This document shows positions 1-8,665 of a stretch of DNA of 51,902 bases, piece after piece. The stretch is from CAWULT01 sp963923455 (GTDB lineage: Bacteria; Acidobacteriota; Vicinamibacteria; Vicinamibacterales; UBA2999), in contig CAWULT010000022.1 of assembly GCA_963923455.1 (NCBI GenBank), positions 1 to 51,902 of the forward strand, written 5' to 3'. A program made the position numbers and the translations under genes. A model generated the notes under the pieces. That model had not been told where the DNA came from. It saw only the letters and a program-made list of their open reading frames with translations, and searched no databases. Position 1 is the first letter of the stretch, and every line of letters starts with the position of its first letter.

Positions 1-260
1 GCGCCATCGGGCATGCGAGCCACGCCCTCGGCGCCGGCCGCTCGAGGGTCGGCGAGCCGGTCGATCACGCCGTCGGCATCCGCGTCCTGGCGGTCCGGGG
101 GACGCCCGTCGCCGCCGGTGACGCACTGCTCGAGATCCACCATCGCGGCGGCCGCGGCCTCGGCGCCGCGATGGAACTGTGCGCCGGGGCCATCACGATA
201 GCCGAGGCGGGTTCGCCGACGGTCGAGACACGGGAACGAGTGCTGGACGAGGTCCGATGA
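1..260 (+). CDS. Pyrimidine-nucleoside (thymidine) phosphorylase, C-terminal end only
   Basis: Open from the window edge to TGA at 258-260, reading from base 3. The roughly 85 visible residues match the C-terminal domain of thymidine/pyrimidine-nucleoside phosphorylases: an LGAGR turn, a DHAVGI segment, then GDALLEIHH, the usual 'VGI.....G..V..GD.L..IH' hammerhead end. The enzyme splits thymidine, uridine or deoxyuridine with phosphate to base and (deoxy)ribose-1-phosphate in the cytosol. The next gene starts inside its last codons (ATG at 257) and encodes a nucleoside transporter, followed by purine nucleoside phosphorylase and cytidine deaminase, so the context is nucleoside salvage. The catalytic N-terminal part lies outside the window, so deoA and pdp cannot be told apart. 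Confidence 0.8.
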   Translation, partial: AIGHASHALGAGRSRVGEPVDHAVGIRVLAVRGTPVAAGDALLEIHHRGGRGLGAAMELCAGAITIAEAGSPTVETRERVLDEVR

Positions 261-1612
261 CGACACACGAGGCACGAGCGGCGTTGCCGCAGCGGTGGAC
301 ACGACACGACGGGCTGGTGCTCGGCGCCCTCGCGGCGCTCGCGGCGGTCTCGATCGGGCTCGGCTTCCTCGGCGCGACGCGGGTGCAGCCGCTCGGCGGG
401 CTGGCCGTGATCCTGGCGATCGCCTACTGCCTGTCGTCGGCCCGGCGCGCGATCGACTACCGGACCGTGGGGTGGGGCCTCGCGCTCCAGTTCGTGTTCG
501 CCCTGATCGTGCTGAAGACCGATGCCGGCCGGGCCGTCTTCCAGGGCGCCGGCTCGGTCATCACGAAAGTGCTCGACTACACCTACGCCGGCTCCGGCTT
601 CGTGTTCGGGCCGCTCGGCAACCCCGCCGTCTGGCCGAGGGTGATGACGGGCGCGCTCGGGCAGGAAGGCAGCCAGTACGCCAGCGTGTTCGCCTTCCAG
701 GTGCTGCCGACGATCATCTTCATCGCGGCGCTGTTCGCGATGCTCTACTACTTCGGGATCATGCAGCTCGTCGTGCGCCTGTTCGCCGTGATCATGCGGC
801 GGTTCATGCGCGCGAGCGGCGCCGAGTCGCTGAACGTCGCGGCCAGCATCTTCATGGGACAGACCGAGGCCCCGCTCACCATCCGGCCGTTCCTGCCCCG
901 CATGACCGAGTCCGAGCTGATGACGGTGATGACGTCCGGCATGGCGCACATCTCGGGCGGGGTGATGGCGGCCTACATCCTGTTCGGGGCCGAGGCGCAA
1001 CACCTGCTGACGGCCGTGATCATGACCGCGCCGGGCACGCTGATGATGGCGAAGCTGTTCGTGCCCGAGACGGCCGAGCCGGAGACGATGGGCACCGTAC
1101 GTCTCTCCGTGCCGCGCACCGACGTCAACGTGATCGACGCGATCGGCCGGGGCACGGGCGAGGGCCTGCACCTGGCGCTCAACGTCGGCGCGATGCTGAT
1201 TTCGTTCCTGGCGCTCATCGCGCTCGTCAACGGCGTGCTCGGCCTCGCCGGGCTGACGATGCAGCAGATCGTCGGCTGGGTGTTCGCGCCGATCGCCTGG
1301 AGCCTCGGCGTGCCGTGGCGCGACGCGCCCACCGTGGGCAACCTCCTCGGTACGCGGATGGTGATCAACGAGTTCGTCGCCTACTCGCAACTCGGGCCGC
1401 TCAAGGGCACGCTCGACCCGAAGTCGTTCACGATCGCGACGTTCGCCCTGTGCGGGTTCGCCAACTTCAGCTCGATCGGCATGCAGATCGGCGGCATCGG
1501 CGCGCTGGCGCCCGAGCGGCGCCACGATCTGGCACGGCTCGGGCTGCGCGCGATGCTGGCGGGCACGCTGGCCAATTTCCTGACGGCGACCATTGCGGGG
1601 ATGCTGCTGTGA
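257..1612 (+). CDS. nupC: Concentrative nucleoside transporter, NupC/CNT family
   Basis: 451 residues starting MTTHEARAAL; the ATG overlaps the previous stop by 4 bases. It is an integral membrane protein with many hydrophobic segments. Two CNT family hallmarks are clear: GQTEAPLTIRPFL in the middle and NEFVAYSQL in the C-terminal third, both in the nucleoside- and cation-binding core. The C-terminal FANFSSIGMQIGGIGAL segment is also typical. It imports nucleosides with H+ or Na+ across the inner membrane and feeds the flanking phosphorylases and deaminase. A start at 179 is possible but would lie inside the upstream gene. Family assignment is firm; ion and substrate preference cannot be read here. 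Confidence 0.92.
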   Translation: MTTHEARAALPQRWTRHDGLVLGALAALAAVSIGLGFLGATRVQPLGGLAVILAIAYCLSSARRAIDYRTVGWGLALQFVFALIVLKTDAGRAVFQGAGSVITKVLDYTYAGSGFVFGPLGNPAVWPRVMTGALGQEGSQYASVFAFQVLPTIIFIAALFAMLYYFGIMQLVVRLFAVIMRRFMRASGAESLNVAASIFMGQTEAPLTIRPFLPRMTESELMTVMTSGMAHISGGVMAAYILFGAEAQHLLTAVIMTAPGTLMMAKLFVPETAEPETMGTVRLSVPRTDVNVIDAIGRGTGEGLHLALNVGAMLISFLALIALVNGVLGLAGLTMQQIVGWVFAPIAWSLGVPWRDAPTVGNLLGTRMVINEFVAYSQLGPLKGTLDPKSFTIATFALCGFANFSSIGMQIGGIGALAPERRHDLARLGLRAMLAGTLANFLTATIAGMLL

Positions 1613-2436
1613 GCGACGGCTCGATGTTCGAGCGCGTGGAGGCCGCCGCGGCGGCGGTGCGGGCGCGGTGCGGCGAGGTGCCGCGGACGGCGGTGGTGCT
1701 CGGCTCGGGGTTGGGCGACTTCGCCGACACGCTGCGGAACGCCGCGGTGTTCCCCTACGAGAGCCTGCCGCACTGGCCGCCGAGCCGGGTCGTCGGACAC
1801 GCCGGCCGGCTGGCCGTCGGCGACGTCGGGGGTCGGCGCGTCGCGGCGCTCGCCGGTCGCGTCCACTTCTACGAGGGCCACGACCTGGCGACCGTGGTGT
1901 TCGCGACGCGGGTGATGGGCCGGCTGGGCGTGAAGCACCTGATCCTGACCAACGCCGCCGGGGGCATCAACACGGGCTTCGCGCGGGGGGCCCTGATGGC
2001 GATCGACGATCACATCAACCTGCTCGGCAGCAATCCGCTGGTCGGCCCCAACGACGATCGGTTCGGCCCCCGCTTCCCAGACATGAGCGAGGTGTACTCC
2101 GCGCGCCTGCGCGGCATCGCCGGGGAGGCCGCGCGGGCGAGGGGCGTGGCGCTCTCGCACGGCGTCTACGTGGGCGTGCACGGGCCGAGCTACGAGACGC
2201 CCGCCGAGATCCGGTTCTTCAGGGCGATCGGCGCCGACGCCGTGGGCATGTCCACCGTGCCGGAGGCCATTGCGGCCCGGCACATGGGGATCGAGGTGCT
2301 CGGCATCTCGTGCATCACCAACATGGCGGCCGGCGTCCTGCCCCAGCCGCTCGTCCACGACGAGGTGATGGAGACCGCGCGGCAGGTGCGGGGCGCCTTC
2401 ATCTCGCTCCTCGAGGGGATCATTGAGCGCCTCTGA
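1609..2436 (+). CDS. punA: Purine nucleoside phosphorylase (trimeric class)
   Basis: 275 residues from GTG at 1609, overlapping the transporter stop; ATG at 1624 is an alternative start. Phosphorolyses inosine/guanosine-type nucleosides to free base and ribose-1-phosphate. Visible family motifs, in order: VVLGSGLG phosphate loop, GRVHFYEGH, LTNAAGGIN, HGVYVGVHGPSYETPAE, GMSTVPEAI and SCITNMAAG. The last carries the Asn that contacts the purine base. TNAAGG and SCITN fit PNP rather than methylthioadenosine phosphorylase, which matters because mtnA lies just downstream. Third gene of the salvage operon; its end overlaps the cytidine deaminase start by 14 bases. Confidence 0.93.
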   Translation: MSDGSMFERVEAAAAAVRARCGEVPRTAVVLGSGLGDFADTLRNAAVFPYESLPHWPPSRVVGHAGRLAVGDVGGRRVAALAGRVHFYEGHDLATVVFATRVMGRLGVKHLILTNAAGGINTGFARGALMAIDDHINLLGSNPLVGPNDDRFGPRFPDMSEVYSARLRGIAGEAARARGVALSHGVYVGVHGPSYETPAEIRFFRAIGADAVGMSTVPEAIAARHMGIEVLGISCITNMAAGVLPQPLVHDEVMETARQVRGAFISLLEGIIERL

Positions 2437-2824
2437 CGCTGCCGCCCTCGTCGCCGCGGCCCGCCGGGCACGGCGCAACGCCCTCGCGCCGTTCTCCGGC
2501 TTCAAGGTGGGTGCCGCGCTCGAGACGGCGGACGGGTCCATCGTCACCGGCTGCAACGTCGAGAACGCGAGTTACGGCCTGACGCTCTGCGCGGAGCGGG
2601 TGGCGATGTTCAAGGCCATCTCGGAGGGCCATCGCCGCTTCCGGCGGATCGCCGTGGTGGCCGACACGGCCTCGCCGACGACGCCGTGCGGGCCGTGCCG
2701 GCAGATCCTCTGGGAGTTCGGAGGGGACCTCGAGGTGGTGCTCGCGAACCTCCGGCGCGAGACCGGGCGCCACCGGCTGGCGGACCTGCTGCCGTTTCCG
2801 TTCGACCGGCGCGCCCTGCGCTGA
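2423..2824 (+). CDS. cdd: Cytidine deaminase
   Basis: 133 residues from TTG at 2423, inside the end of the PNP gene. Hydrolytically deaminates cytidine/deoxycytidine to uridine/deoxyuridine. The zinc site is intact: CNVENASYG, then C56-A-E58 (catalytic Glu) and P-C89-G-P-C92, as in the short homotetrameric CDA family of about 130 residues. TTG is the only reasonable start given the conserved N-terminus. Last gene of the nucleoside operon; about 110 bases without a gene follow before mtnA. Confidence 0.93.
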   Translation: MSASDAAALVAAARRARRNALAPFSGFKVGAALETADGSIVTGCNVENASYGLTLCAERVAMFKAISEGHRRFRRIAVVADTASPTTPCGPCRQILWEFGGDLEVVLANLRRETGRHRLADLLPFPFDRRALR

Positions 2825-2920
2825 CGCCGGAGGCCGGAGGCTCGATCCTCTGGAACCGCACCCTCGCCGCCGCCTGGGGCGCCGTCGGCGTGCCGCGCCA
2901 GGCCGCGGCGGACGCCCTGT

Positions 2921-2926
2921 TATCAT
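2921..2926 (+). promoter_or_regulatory. Candidate -10 element of mtnA
   Basis: TATCAT hexamer ending 9 nt before the mtnA ATG, in the gap after cdd. No convincing -35 is visible. The spacing predicts a leader of only a few bases; the same layout recurs at other first genes in this window. Confidence 0.45.
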
Positions 2927-2935
2927 CAGAGCCGC

Positions 2936-3982
2936 ATGCTCCCGACAATCGAATGGCAGAACGACGCGGTGGTCATGGTGGACCAGCGCAAGCTCCCGGC
3001 GTCCGAGGTCTACGTCACCTGCAGGACGGGCAAGGAGGTCGCCAAGGCGATCACGACGATGGTCATCCGCGGCGCCCCGGCAATCGGCGTGGCGGCGGCC
3101 ATGGGCATCGCGCTCGGCATGCGCCGCAGCAAGGCCACGGGCACCAAGCAGTTCGCCACCGAGTTCCAGCGGCTGTGCGACGTGATGGCGGCGACGCGGC
3201 CGACGGCCGTCAACCTGTTCTGGGCGATCGAGCGCATGAAGAAGACGTTCGCCGATGCCGCGCAGGGCGGGGCCTCGGTCGCGGACCTGCAGCAGCGGCT
3301 CGAGGCCGAGGCGCGCCTGATCCACGACGAGGACGTGCAGAGCTGCCGCACGATGGGCGCGCACGGCGCGGCCCTCGTGCCCGACACCGCGAAGATCCTG
3401 ACCCACTGCAACGCGGGCGCGCTCGCCACGGCGGGTTACGGCACGGCGCTCGGCGTGATCCGCGCCGCGGTGGAGGCGGGCAAGACGATCACCGTGCTGG
3501 CCGACGAGACGCGACCGTTCCTGCAGGGTGCGCGGCTGACGGCCTGGGAGCTGGTGCGGGACGGCATCGACACGACGGTCATCACCGACAACATGGCGGG
3601 CGCCATGATGCGACTGGGGCAGGTGGATCTGGTCGTCGTCGGTGCGGACCGCATCGCCGCCAACGGGGACGTGGCCAACAAGATCGGCACCTACTCCGTC
3701 GCGGTACTGGCGAAGGAGCACGGCATTCCGTTCTACGTGGCGGCGCCCATCTCGACGGTCGATCTGCGCACGGCGGACGGGTCCGGCATCCCCATCGAGG
3801 AGCGCGGGGCGCGCGAGGTCACGCACGTGGGGCCGTCGCGGCTCACGCCCGAAGGGGCCAAGGTGCGGAACCCGGCGTTCGATGTGACGCCATCGAAGTA
3901 CGTGACCGCGATCATCACCGAGCGGGGCGTCGCGCGGCCGCCCTACGGGCCGTCCCTCGCGGCCCTGGTGGGCGGGGCCTGA
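2936..3982 (+). CDS. mtnA: S-methyl-5-thioribose-1-phosphate isomerase
   Basis: 348 residues, full length for MtnA. Converts 5-methylthioribose-1-phosphate to methylthioribulose-1-phosphate in methionine salvage. The sequence shows IRGAPAIG near the N-terminus, catalytic Cys158 in THCNAGALAT, and Asp238 in GADRIAANGDVANKIGTY, which separate MtnA from the related eIF2B subunits and ribose-1,5-bisphosphate isomerases. The ATG lies 9 nt after a TATCAT hexamer, and no Shine-Dalgarno is evident. No other methionine-salvage gene is in the window. It may be co-transcribed with tsaD, 25 bases downstream. Confidence 0.95.
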   Translation: MLPTIEWQNDAVVMVDQRKLPASEVYVTCRTGKEVAKAITTMVIRGAPAIGVAAAMGIALGMRRSKATGTKQFATEFQRLCDVMAATRPTAVNLFWAIERMKKTFADAAQGGASVADLQQRLEAEARLIHDEDVQSCRTMGAHGAALVPDTAKILTHCNAGALATAGYGTALGVIRAAVEAGKTITVLADETRPFLQGARLTAWELVRDGIDTTVITDNMAGAMMRLGQVDLVVVGADRIAANGDVANKIGTYSVAVLAKEHGIPFYVAAPISTVDLRTADGSGIPIEERGAREVTHVGPSRLTPEGAKVRNPAFDVTPSKYVTAIITERGVARPPYGPSLAALVGGA

Positions 3983-4007
3983 GCGCGCGCATCCCGGACG
4001 GCCCTCG

Positions 4008-5072
4008 ATGATCATCCTGGGCATCGAGACGTCGTGCGACGAGACGGCGGCGGCCCTGGTCGAGGAGACCGGGGATCCGGCCCGTCCGTGGCGCGTGCTG
4101 TCGAACGTCGTCGCGTCCCAGGTCGACGTACACCGGGAGTGGGGCGGCATCGTCCCCGAGCTCTCCGCGCGGCAGCACATCCGTGACATCTGCCCGGTCG
4201 TCGAGCAGGCCCTCGGGGGCCGGCGCTACGACGCGATCGCCGTCACGCAGGGCCCGGGCCTCGTCGGCTCGCTGCTCGTCGGCCTCTCGTTCGCGAAGTC
4301 GCTGGCGTGGTGGCACGACGTGCCGCTCGTGGGCGTGCACCATCTGGCCGGGCACATCGAGTCGCTGGTGCTGCAGAACGGCGAACTGCCGCTGCCGGCC
4401 GTCGTGCTGGTCGTGTCCGGCGGCCACACGAGCCTCTACCGCATCGAGGCCGCCGGCCGGTACGAACTGCTGGGCCGTACGCGTGACGATGCGGCCGGCG
4501 AGGCCTACGACAAGGTGGCGAAACTGCTCGGCCTCGGCTATCCCGGTGGCCCGGTCATCGATCGGCTCGCCGCCGAGGGCGACCCCCGGGCGATCCCGTT
4601 TCCGCGCACCCGCCTGACGCACGCGGACCGCAACGCACCGCACCTGGCCGGCCGGCGCGACTTCAGCTTCAGCGGGCTCAAGACCTCGGTGCTCCGGCAC
4701 GTGACGCTGCGCCGGCAGGCGCTCCGGCTGGTCGAGGGAGCGCCGCTGCCCGATCGGGAGATCCGCGACATCTGCGCCAGCTTCCAGCGCGTGGTCGTCG
4801 AGACACTGCTCGGCCAGTTGTTCGCCGCCGCCCGCGCCTGTGGCGCCGCGTCGATTGGCGTCGCCGGCGGGGTGTCGGCCAACCGCAGCCTGCGTGCGCA
4901 GGCCGTCGCGGAGGGCCAGGCCCGGGGCGTGCCGGTCTTCATTCCGGCGCTGTCCCTCTCCACCGACAACGCGGCGATGATCGCCGCCGCCGGGCTGCGG
5001 CGCTTTCGGGCCGGCCGCGTCTCCGACTGGTCGGTCAACGCCGACGCCGCGCTGCCGCTCGAGTACGCCTGA
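4008..5072 (+). CDS. tsaD: tRNA N6-threonylcarbamoyladenosine transferase TsaD
   Basis: 354 residues. Transfers the threonylcarbamoyl group from TC-AMP to A37 of ANN-decoding tRNAs, together with TsaB/TsaE; cytosolic and normally essential. It begins with the ASKHA phosphate motif (ILGIETSCDETAAALVE). The metal-binding HHLAGH sits at residues 111-116, followed by VVSGGHTSLY and DDAAGEAYDKVAKLLGLGYPGG, all diagnostic of the bacterial family. Near the end, GGVSANRSLR and STDNAAMIAAAG are also conserved. Length is normal and nothing is missing. Confidence 0.97.
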   Translation: MIILGIETSCDETAAALVEETGDPARPWRVLSNVVASQVDVHREWGGIVPELSARQHIRDICPVVEQALGGRRYDAIAVTQGPGLVGSLLVGLSFAKSLAWWHDVPLVGVHHLAGHIESLVLQNGELPLPAVVLVVSGGHTSLYRIEAAGRYELLGRTRDDAAGEAYDKVAKLLGLGYPGGPVIDRLAAEGDPRAIPFPRTRLTHADRNAPHLAGRRDFSFSGLKTSVLRHVTLRRQALRLVEGAPLPDREIRDICASFQRVVVETLLGQLFAAARACGAASIGVAGGVSANRSLRAQAVAEGQARGVPVFIPALSLSTDNAAMIAAAGLRRFRAGRVSDWSVNADAALPLEYA

Positions 5073-5087
5073 CGCCAGGAGGGGCCG

Positions 5088-5501
5088 TTGAAGACCTTCA
5101 CCGAGTACCTGTGGTTCACGACGAAGGCCCGCCAGGAGTTCGTCCGCATCACCGACGAGGTGGCGGCCATCGTGCAGAAGAGCGGCGTGACCGACGGCAT
5201 GGTGCTGGTGTCGGCCATGCACATCACGGCCGCCGTCTTCGTGAACGACTGGGAAGACGGGCTGATCCGTGACTTCCAGGACTGGCTGGAGAAGCTGGCC
5301 CCGTCCGGCCTCGACTACCGGCACCACCGGACCGGCGAGGACAACGCGGACGCGCACTTGAAGCGGACCCTGATGGGGCATCAGATCCTTCTCCCGATCA
5401 CCGGTGGCCGGCTCGACCTCGGCCCCTGGGAGCAGGTGTTCTACGCCGAGTTCGACGGCCAGCGGCGCAAGCGCGTGGTGGTCAAGGTGATGGGGGCATG
5501 A
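5088..5501 (+). CDS. YjbQ family protein (UPF0047)
   Basis: 137 residues from TTG at 5088, chosen because an AGGAGGGG Shine-Dalgarno lies just upstream and the protein then has the standard family N-terminus. Contains SAMHITAAVFVND near the middle, H-H-R-TGEDNADAHLKR, and the C-terminal LGPWEQVFYAEFDG block, all typical of the YjbQ fold. Members have a weak thiamine-phosphate-synthase activity in vitro but their physiological role is unsettled, so no pathway is claimed. Its stop overlaps the Nudix gene start (ATGA). Confidence 0.88.
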   Translation: MKTFTEYLWFTTKARQEFVRITDEVAAIVQKSGVTDGMVLVSAMHITAAVFVNDWEDGLIRDFQDWLEKLAPSGLDYRHHRTGEDNADAHLKRTLMGHQILLPITGGRLDLGPWEQVFYAEFDGQRRKRVVVKVMGA

Positions 5502-5938
5502 GCCGCAGCTATCCCGAGCGGCCGTTCGTCGGCGTCGGGGCCGTGATCGTCGATGGTGGGCGGGTGGTGCTGATCCGGCGCGCGAAGCCGCCGCTCCAGG
5601 GGCACTGGAGCATCCCCGGCGGTGCCGTGGAAATCGGCGAGACGCTCGAGGCCTGCGTCGCCCGCGAGATGCGGGAGGAGACGGGTCTCGAGGTTGCGGT
5701 CGGCCCGGTGGTCGAGGTGCTCGAGCGTATCAGCCGCGACGGCGACGGCCGGGTCGAGTTCCACTACGTGCTCGTCGACTACCTGTGCTGGCCCGTTGGC
5801 GGGGCGCTGCGGGCCGGTTCGGACGTCGACGGCGCGATCTGGGCCGACCCGGGCGACCTGGCGCCCTACGGGCTGACCGACAAGGCCACCGAGGTGATTG
5901 GCAAGGCCGTGGAACTGTCGAGGGCCGTTCGTCCGTAA
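5498..5938 (+). CDS. Nudix hydrolase
   Basis: 146 residues. The Nudix box is intact at about residues 42-64 (G-x5-E-x7-REMREETGL), which binds the metal and cleaves a nucleoside diphosphate linked to another group. Just before it, GHWSIPGG is typical of ADP-ribose/NADH-pyrophosphatase and MutT-like members; substrate cannot be deduced. The ATG overlaps the YjbQ stop by 4 bases, so the two are probably co-translated. Confidence 0.9.
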   Translation: MSRSYPERPFVGVGAVIVDGGRVVLIRRAKPPLQGHWSIPGGAVEIGETLEACVAREMREETGLEVAVGPVVEVLERISRDGDGRVEFHYVLVDYLCWPVGGALRAGSDVDGAIWADPGDLAPYGLTDKATEVIGKAVELSRAVRP

Positions 5939-5949
5939 AGGGTCACTAG

Positions 5950-6912
5950 ATGTCACCGGTGGTCGAACTCGAGCGGTTGACGGTCCGCTACGGCGCGAAG
6001 CCCGTGCTCCGGGACGTGACCGCCGTCCTGCCGGCCGGCGCGGTCGGCCTGCTCGGCCCGAACGGCGCCGGCAAGAGCACCCTCCTGAAGACGCTGCTCG
6101 GGTTCGTCACGCCGGCGTCCGGGCGGGTCCGGGTGCTCGGCCTCGACCCCGTGGCATCGCCGCTGATCGTCCGTGCACGCCTGGGATACATGCCCGAGAA
6201 CGACGCCCACATCCCCGGCATGAACGCCGTGTCGTTCGTCGCCTACTGCGGCGAGCTGTGCGGCCTGCCGCGGCGCGACGCGATGCAGCGGGCGCACGAG
6301 GTGCTGCAGTACGTCGGCCTCGGCGAGGCGCGTTACCGCACGGTCGAGACGTACTCGACCGGCATGAAGCAGCGCATCAAGCTGGCGCAGGCCCTCGTCC
6401 ACGATCCCGACCTGCTGTTCCTCGACGAGCCGACCAACGGCATGGACCCGCGCGGCCGGGACGAGATGCTCGACCTCATCGCGGACGTCGTGCGCAACAA
6501 AGGCCTCAGCGTGATCCTGTCGTCGCACGTCCTGCCGGACGTCGAGCGCACGTGCGACCACGTCGTGGTGCTCGACCAGGGGGCCGTCGCCGCGCAGGGG
6601 CCGATCGCGTCGCTCAAGCCCGGCGGGCGGCGGGTGTTCGAACTGCGGATCAAGGCCGCGTCGGCCGCGGCGGCCGAGGGCTTCTACGCCGCGCTCGATG
6701 CGGCCGGGGCCACCTGCCTCGACACCGGCGACGACGTCCGGCGTGTGCTCGCCCCGGACAGCGTCGACGCGGCCGGCCTTTTCGGGCTCGCCTCGGCCCA
6801 TCGGGTACAGGTGCGGCACCTCCGGGCCAGCGTGCCGACGCTGGAGGACGCCTTCGCCGAAGCCGTCGGTGACCATGCGCCGGGGCCCGGCGCCAGCGGA
6901 ACGGCCGGCTGA
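5950..6912 (+). CDS. ABC transporter ATP-binding protein (first copy)
   Basis: 320 residues. Walker A GPNGAGKST at 36-44, the ABC signature as YSTGMKQRIKLAQAL, Walker B LLFLDEPTNGMDP and the switch His in SSHVLPDVE. The variant signature (STGMKQR instead of LSGGQ) is characteristic of two-component exporters of the CcmA/NatA type. A C-terminal extension of about 100 residues follows the nucleotide-binding domain. Its stop overlaps the start of a permease, and a second ATPase-permease pair follows, so the four genes look like one exporter module. Substrate unknown. Confidence 0.93.
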   Translation: MSPVVELERLTVRYGAKPVLRDVTAVLPAGAVGLLGPNGAGKSTLLKTLLGFVTPASGRVRVLGLDPVASPLIVRARLGYMPENDAHIPGMNAVSFVAYCGELCGLPRRDAMQRAHEVLQYVGLGEARYRTVETYSTGMKQRIKLAQALVHDPDLLFLDEPTNGMDPRGRDEMLDLIADVVRNKGLSVILSSHVLPDVERTCDHVVVLDQGAVAAQGPIASLKPGGRRVFELRIKAASAAAAEGFYAALDAAGATCLDTGDDVRRVLAPDSVDAAGLFGLASAHRVQVRHLRASVPTLEDAFAEAVGDHAPGPGASGTAG

Positions 6913-7748
6913 TGCCCATCCACGACCAGGGCTATCGGCGCTATCGTGGGCGGCGGCTGGCCGCGGGCGGTGTCTGGTGGGTCATCGCGCGGGCGCAGAT
7001 GGCCGCCAGCCTTCGGCAGCGGCGCTTCTGGTGGCTGCTGCTGGCGGCGTGGCTCCCGTTCCTGGTCCGTGCCGTCCAGATCTACCTGTCGGCGAACTTC
7101 CAGCAGGCGAGTTTCCTGGCCGCCACGGCCCAGACCTACCGCGACTTCCTGGGACAGCAGTCACTTTTCGTGTTCCTGGTCACCATCGCCCTCGCCGGTG
7201 CCATCGCCGACGACCGGCGCGCCAACGCGCTGGTGCTCTACCTGTCGAAGCCCCTGTCGCGCGTCGAGTACGTCACGGGCAAGCTGGTCGCGCTGCTCGT
7301 GTTCCTGCTCGGCGTCACGCTCGCCCCCGCGCTGCTGCTGGTGCTGCTGCAGGTGATCTTCTCCGGCACCATCGCGTTCGTGGCCGCGAATCTCTTCCTG
7401 CTGCCGGCGATCGTGCTGTTCTCGGTCATCGAGGCCCTGGTCGCCTCGCTCGCGATCCTCGCACTGTCGTCGTTGTCGAAGAACCGCCGGTTCGTGTCGA
7501 TTCTCTACGCCGGCACCGTCTTCTTCTCGGGCGCGATGGTCCGGGCCCTGCGAGCGATGACCGGCAGCAGCACCTGGGCGGTGGTGTCGCCGGCCGACGT
7601 CCTGGGCGTCGTCGGCGACGCCGTCTTCCGCTCCCCCCGCCCGCCCGTCGTGCCCGTGCCGCTCGCCGCCGCGGCGGTCGTGGTGCTCGTCGGCGTCGCG
7701 CTCGCCGTTCTCGAGCGCCGCATCCGGGCCGTCGAGGTCGTGTCGTGA
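6912..7748 (+). CDS. ABC transporter permease (first copy)
   Basis: 278 residues with about six hydrophobic segments. The N-terminus has the short HDQGYRRYRG stretch often found in ABC-2 type permeases, and AIADDRRANALVLYLSKPLSR is the cytoplasmic stretch typical of NosY/ABC-2 permeases. ATG overlaps the preceding ATPase stop and GTG of the next ATPase overlaps its own stop, showing tight translational coupling. It forms the membrane channel for the adjacent ATPase; cargo not predictable. Confidence 0.88.
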   Translation: MPIHDQGYRRYRGRRLAAGGVWWVIARAQMAASLRQRRFWWLLLAAWLPFLVRAVQIYLSANFQQASFLAATAQTYRDFLGQQSLFVFLVTIALAGAIADDRRANALVLYLSKPLSRVEYVTGKLVALLVFLLGVTLAPALLLVLLQVIFSGTIAFVAANLFLLPAIVLFSVIEALVASLAILALSSLSKNRRFVSILYAGTVFFSGAMVRALRAMTGSSTWAVVSPADVLGVVGDAVFRSPRPPVVPVPLAAAAVVVLVGVALAVLERRIRAVEVVS

Positions 7749-8665
7749 GCGTCATCACCACCACGCGCCTCTCGAAGTGGTACGGCCAGGTGTCGGGCCT
7801 GAACGACGTCACCGTCGCGGTCCCGCCCGGCATCACGGGCCTGCTCGGGCCGAACGGCGCCGGCAAGTCCACCTTCATGAAGCTCGTGACCGGGCAGTTG
7901 AAGCCGAGCACCGGCGCCGTGCAGGTGCTCGGCGAGGCGATCTGGGGCAATCCCGGCGTCTACCGCCGCATCGGCGTCTGTCCCGAGCAGGACGCCTTCT
8001 ACGAGCGGATGACGGGCCTCGAGTGGGTCACCGCCCTCGTCGCACTGCACGGGTTCTCCGGCGGCGCCGCCGACGAGGCCGCCCGGCGCGCGCTCGACGC
8101 CGTCGGCCTGCTCGACGCGGCCGGCACCCGGATCGCGGCCTACAGCAAGGGCATGCGGCAGCGGGTGAAGCTGGCGCAGGCGATCGCGCACGACCCGGAG
8201 CTGCTGATCCTCGACGAGCCGCTGAGCGGCCTGGATCCGCTGATGCGGCGCCGGACCGTCCGGTTGATTCGCGACTGGGCCCGAGCCGGCCGCAGCGTGC
8301 TCGTGTCGAGCCACGTGCTGCACGAGGTCGAGTCGATGACCTCGAACATCCTGCTGATCAACCACGGCCGGATCGTCGCCGAGGGCGACGTGCACCACAT
8401 CCGCGACCTCATCGACGAGCACCCGCACACCGTGTCGGTGTGGTGCGCCGAGCCGCGCCGCGTCGCCCGTGCGCTGCTGGCGGAGGACACGGTGCTCAGC
8501 CTGCGGTTCGGGGCCGGGTCGGTCGTCGTCGAGACGAGCGCCCCCGACGCCTTCTACGCGCGGCTGACGGACATGGCCGCGAGCAGCGAGGCCGGCCGCA
8601 TCGACGAGGTCACCTCGCCGGACGACACGCTGCAGGCCGTGTTCGCCTATCTGGTGAAGCCATGA
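7745..8665 (+). CDS. ABC transporter ATP-binding protein (second copy)
   Basis: 306 residues from GTG at 7745, overlapping the permease stop. Walker A GPNGAGKST, signature YSKGMRQRVKLAQAI, Walker B LLILDEPLSGLDP and switch SSHVLHEVE. It is clearly a paralogue of the ATPase at 5950 with the same signature variation, so the module seems to have arisen by duplication of an ATPase-permease pair. It may form a heterodimeric exporter with the first pair or drive its own permease at 8662. Confidence 0.93.
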   Translation: MSVITTTRLSKWYGQVSGLNDVTVAVPPGITGLLGPNGAGKSTFMKLVTGQLKPSTGAVQVLGEAIWGNPGVYRRIGVCPEQDAFYERMTGLEWVTALVALHGFSGGAADEAARRALDAVGLLDAAGTRIAAYSKGMRQRVKLAQAIAHDPELLILDEPLSGLDPLMRRRTVRLIRDWARAGRSVLVSSHVLHEVESMTSNILLINHGRIVAEGDVHHIRDLIDEHPHTVSVWCAEPRRVARALLAEDTVLSLRFGAGSVVVETSAPDAFYARLTDMAASSEAGRIDEVTSPDDTLQAVFAYLVKP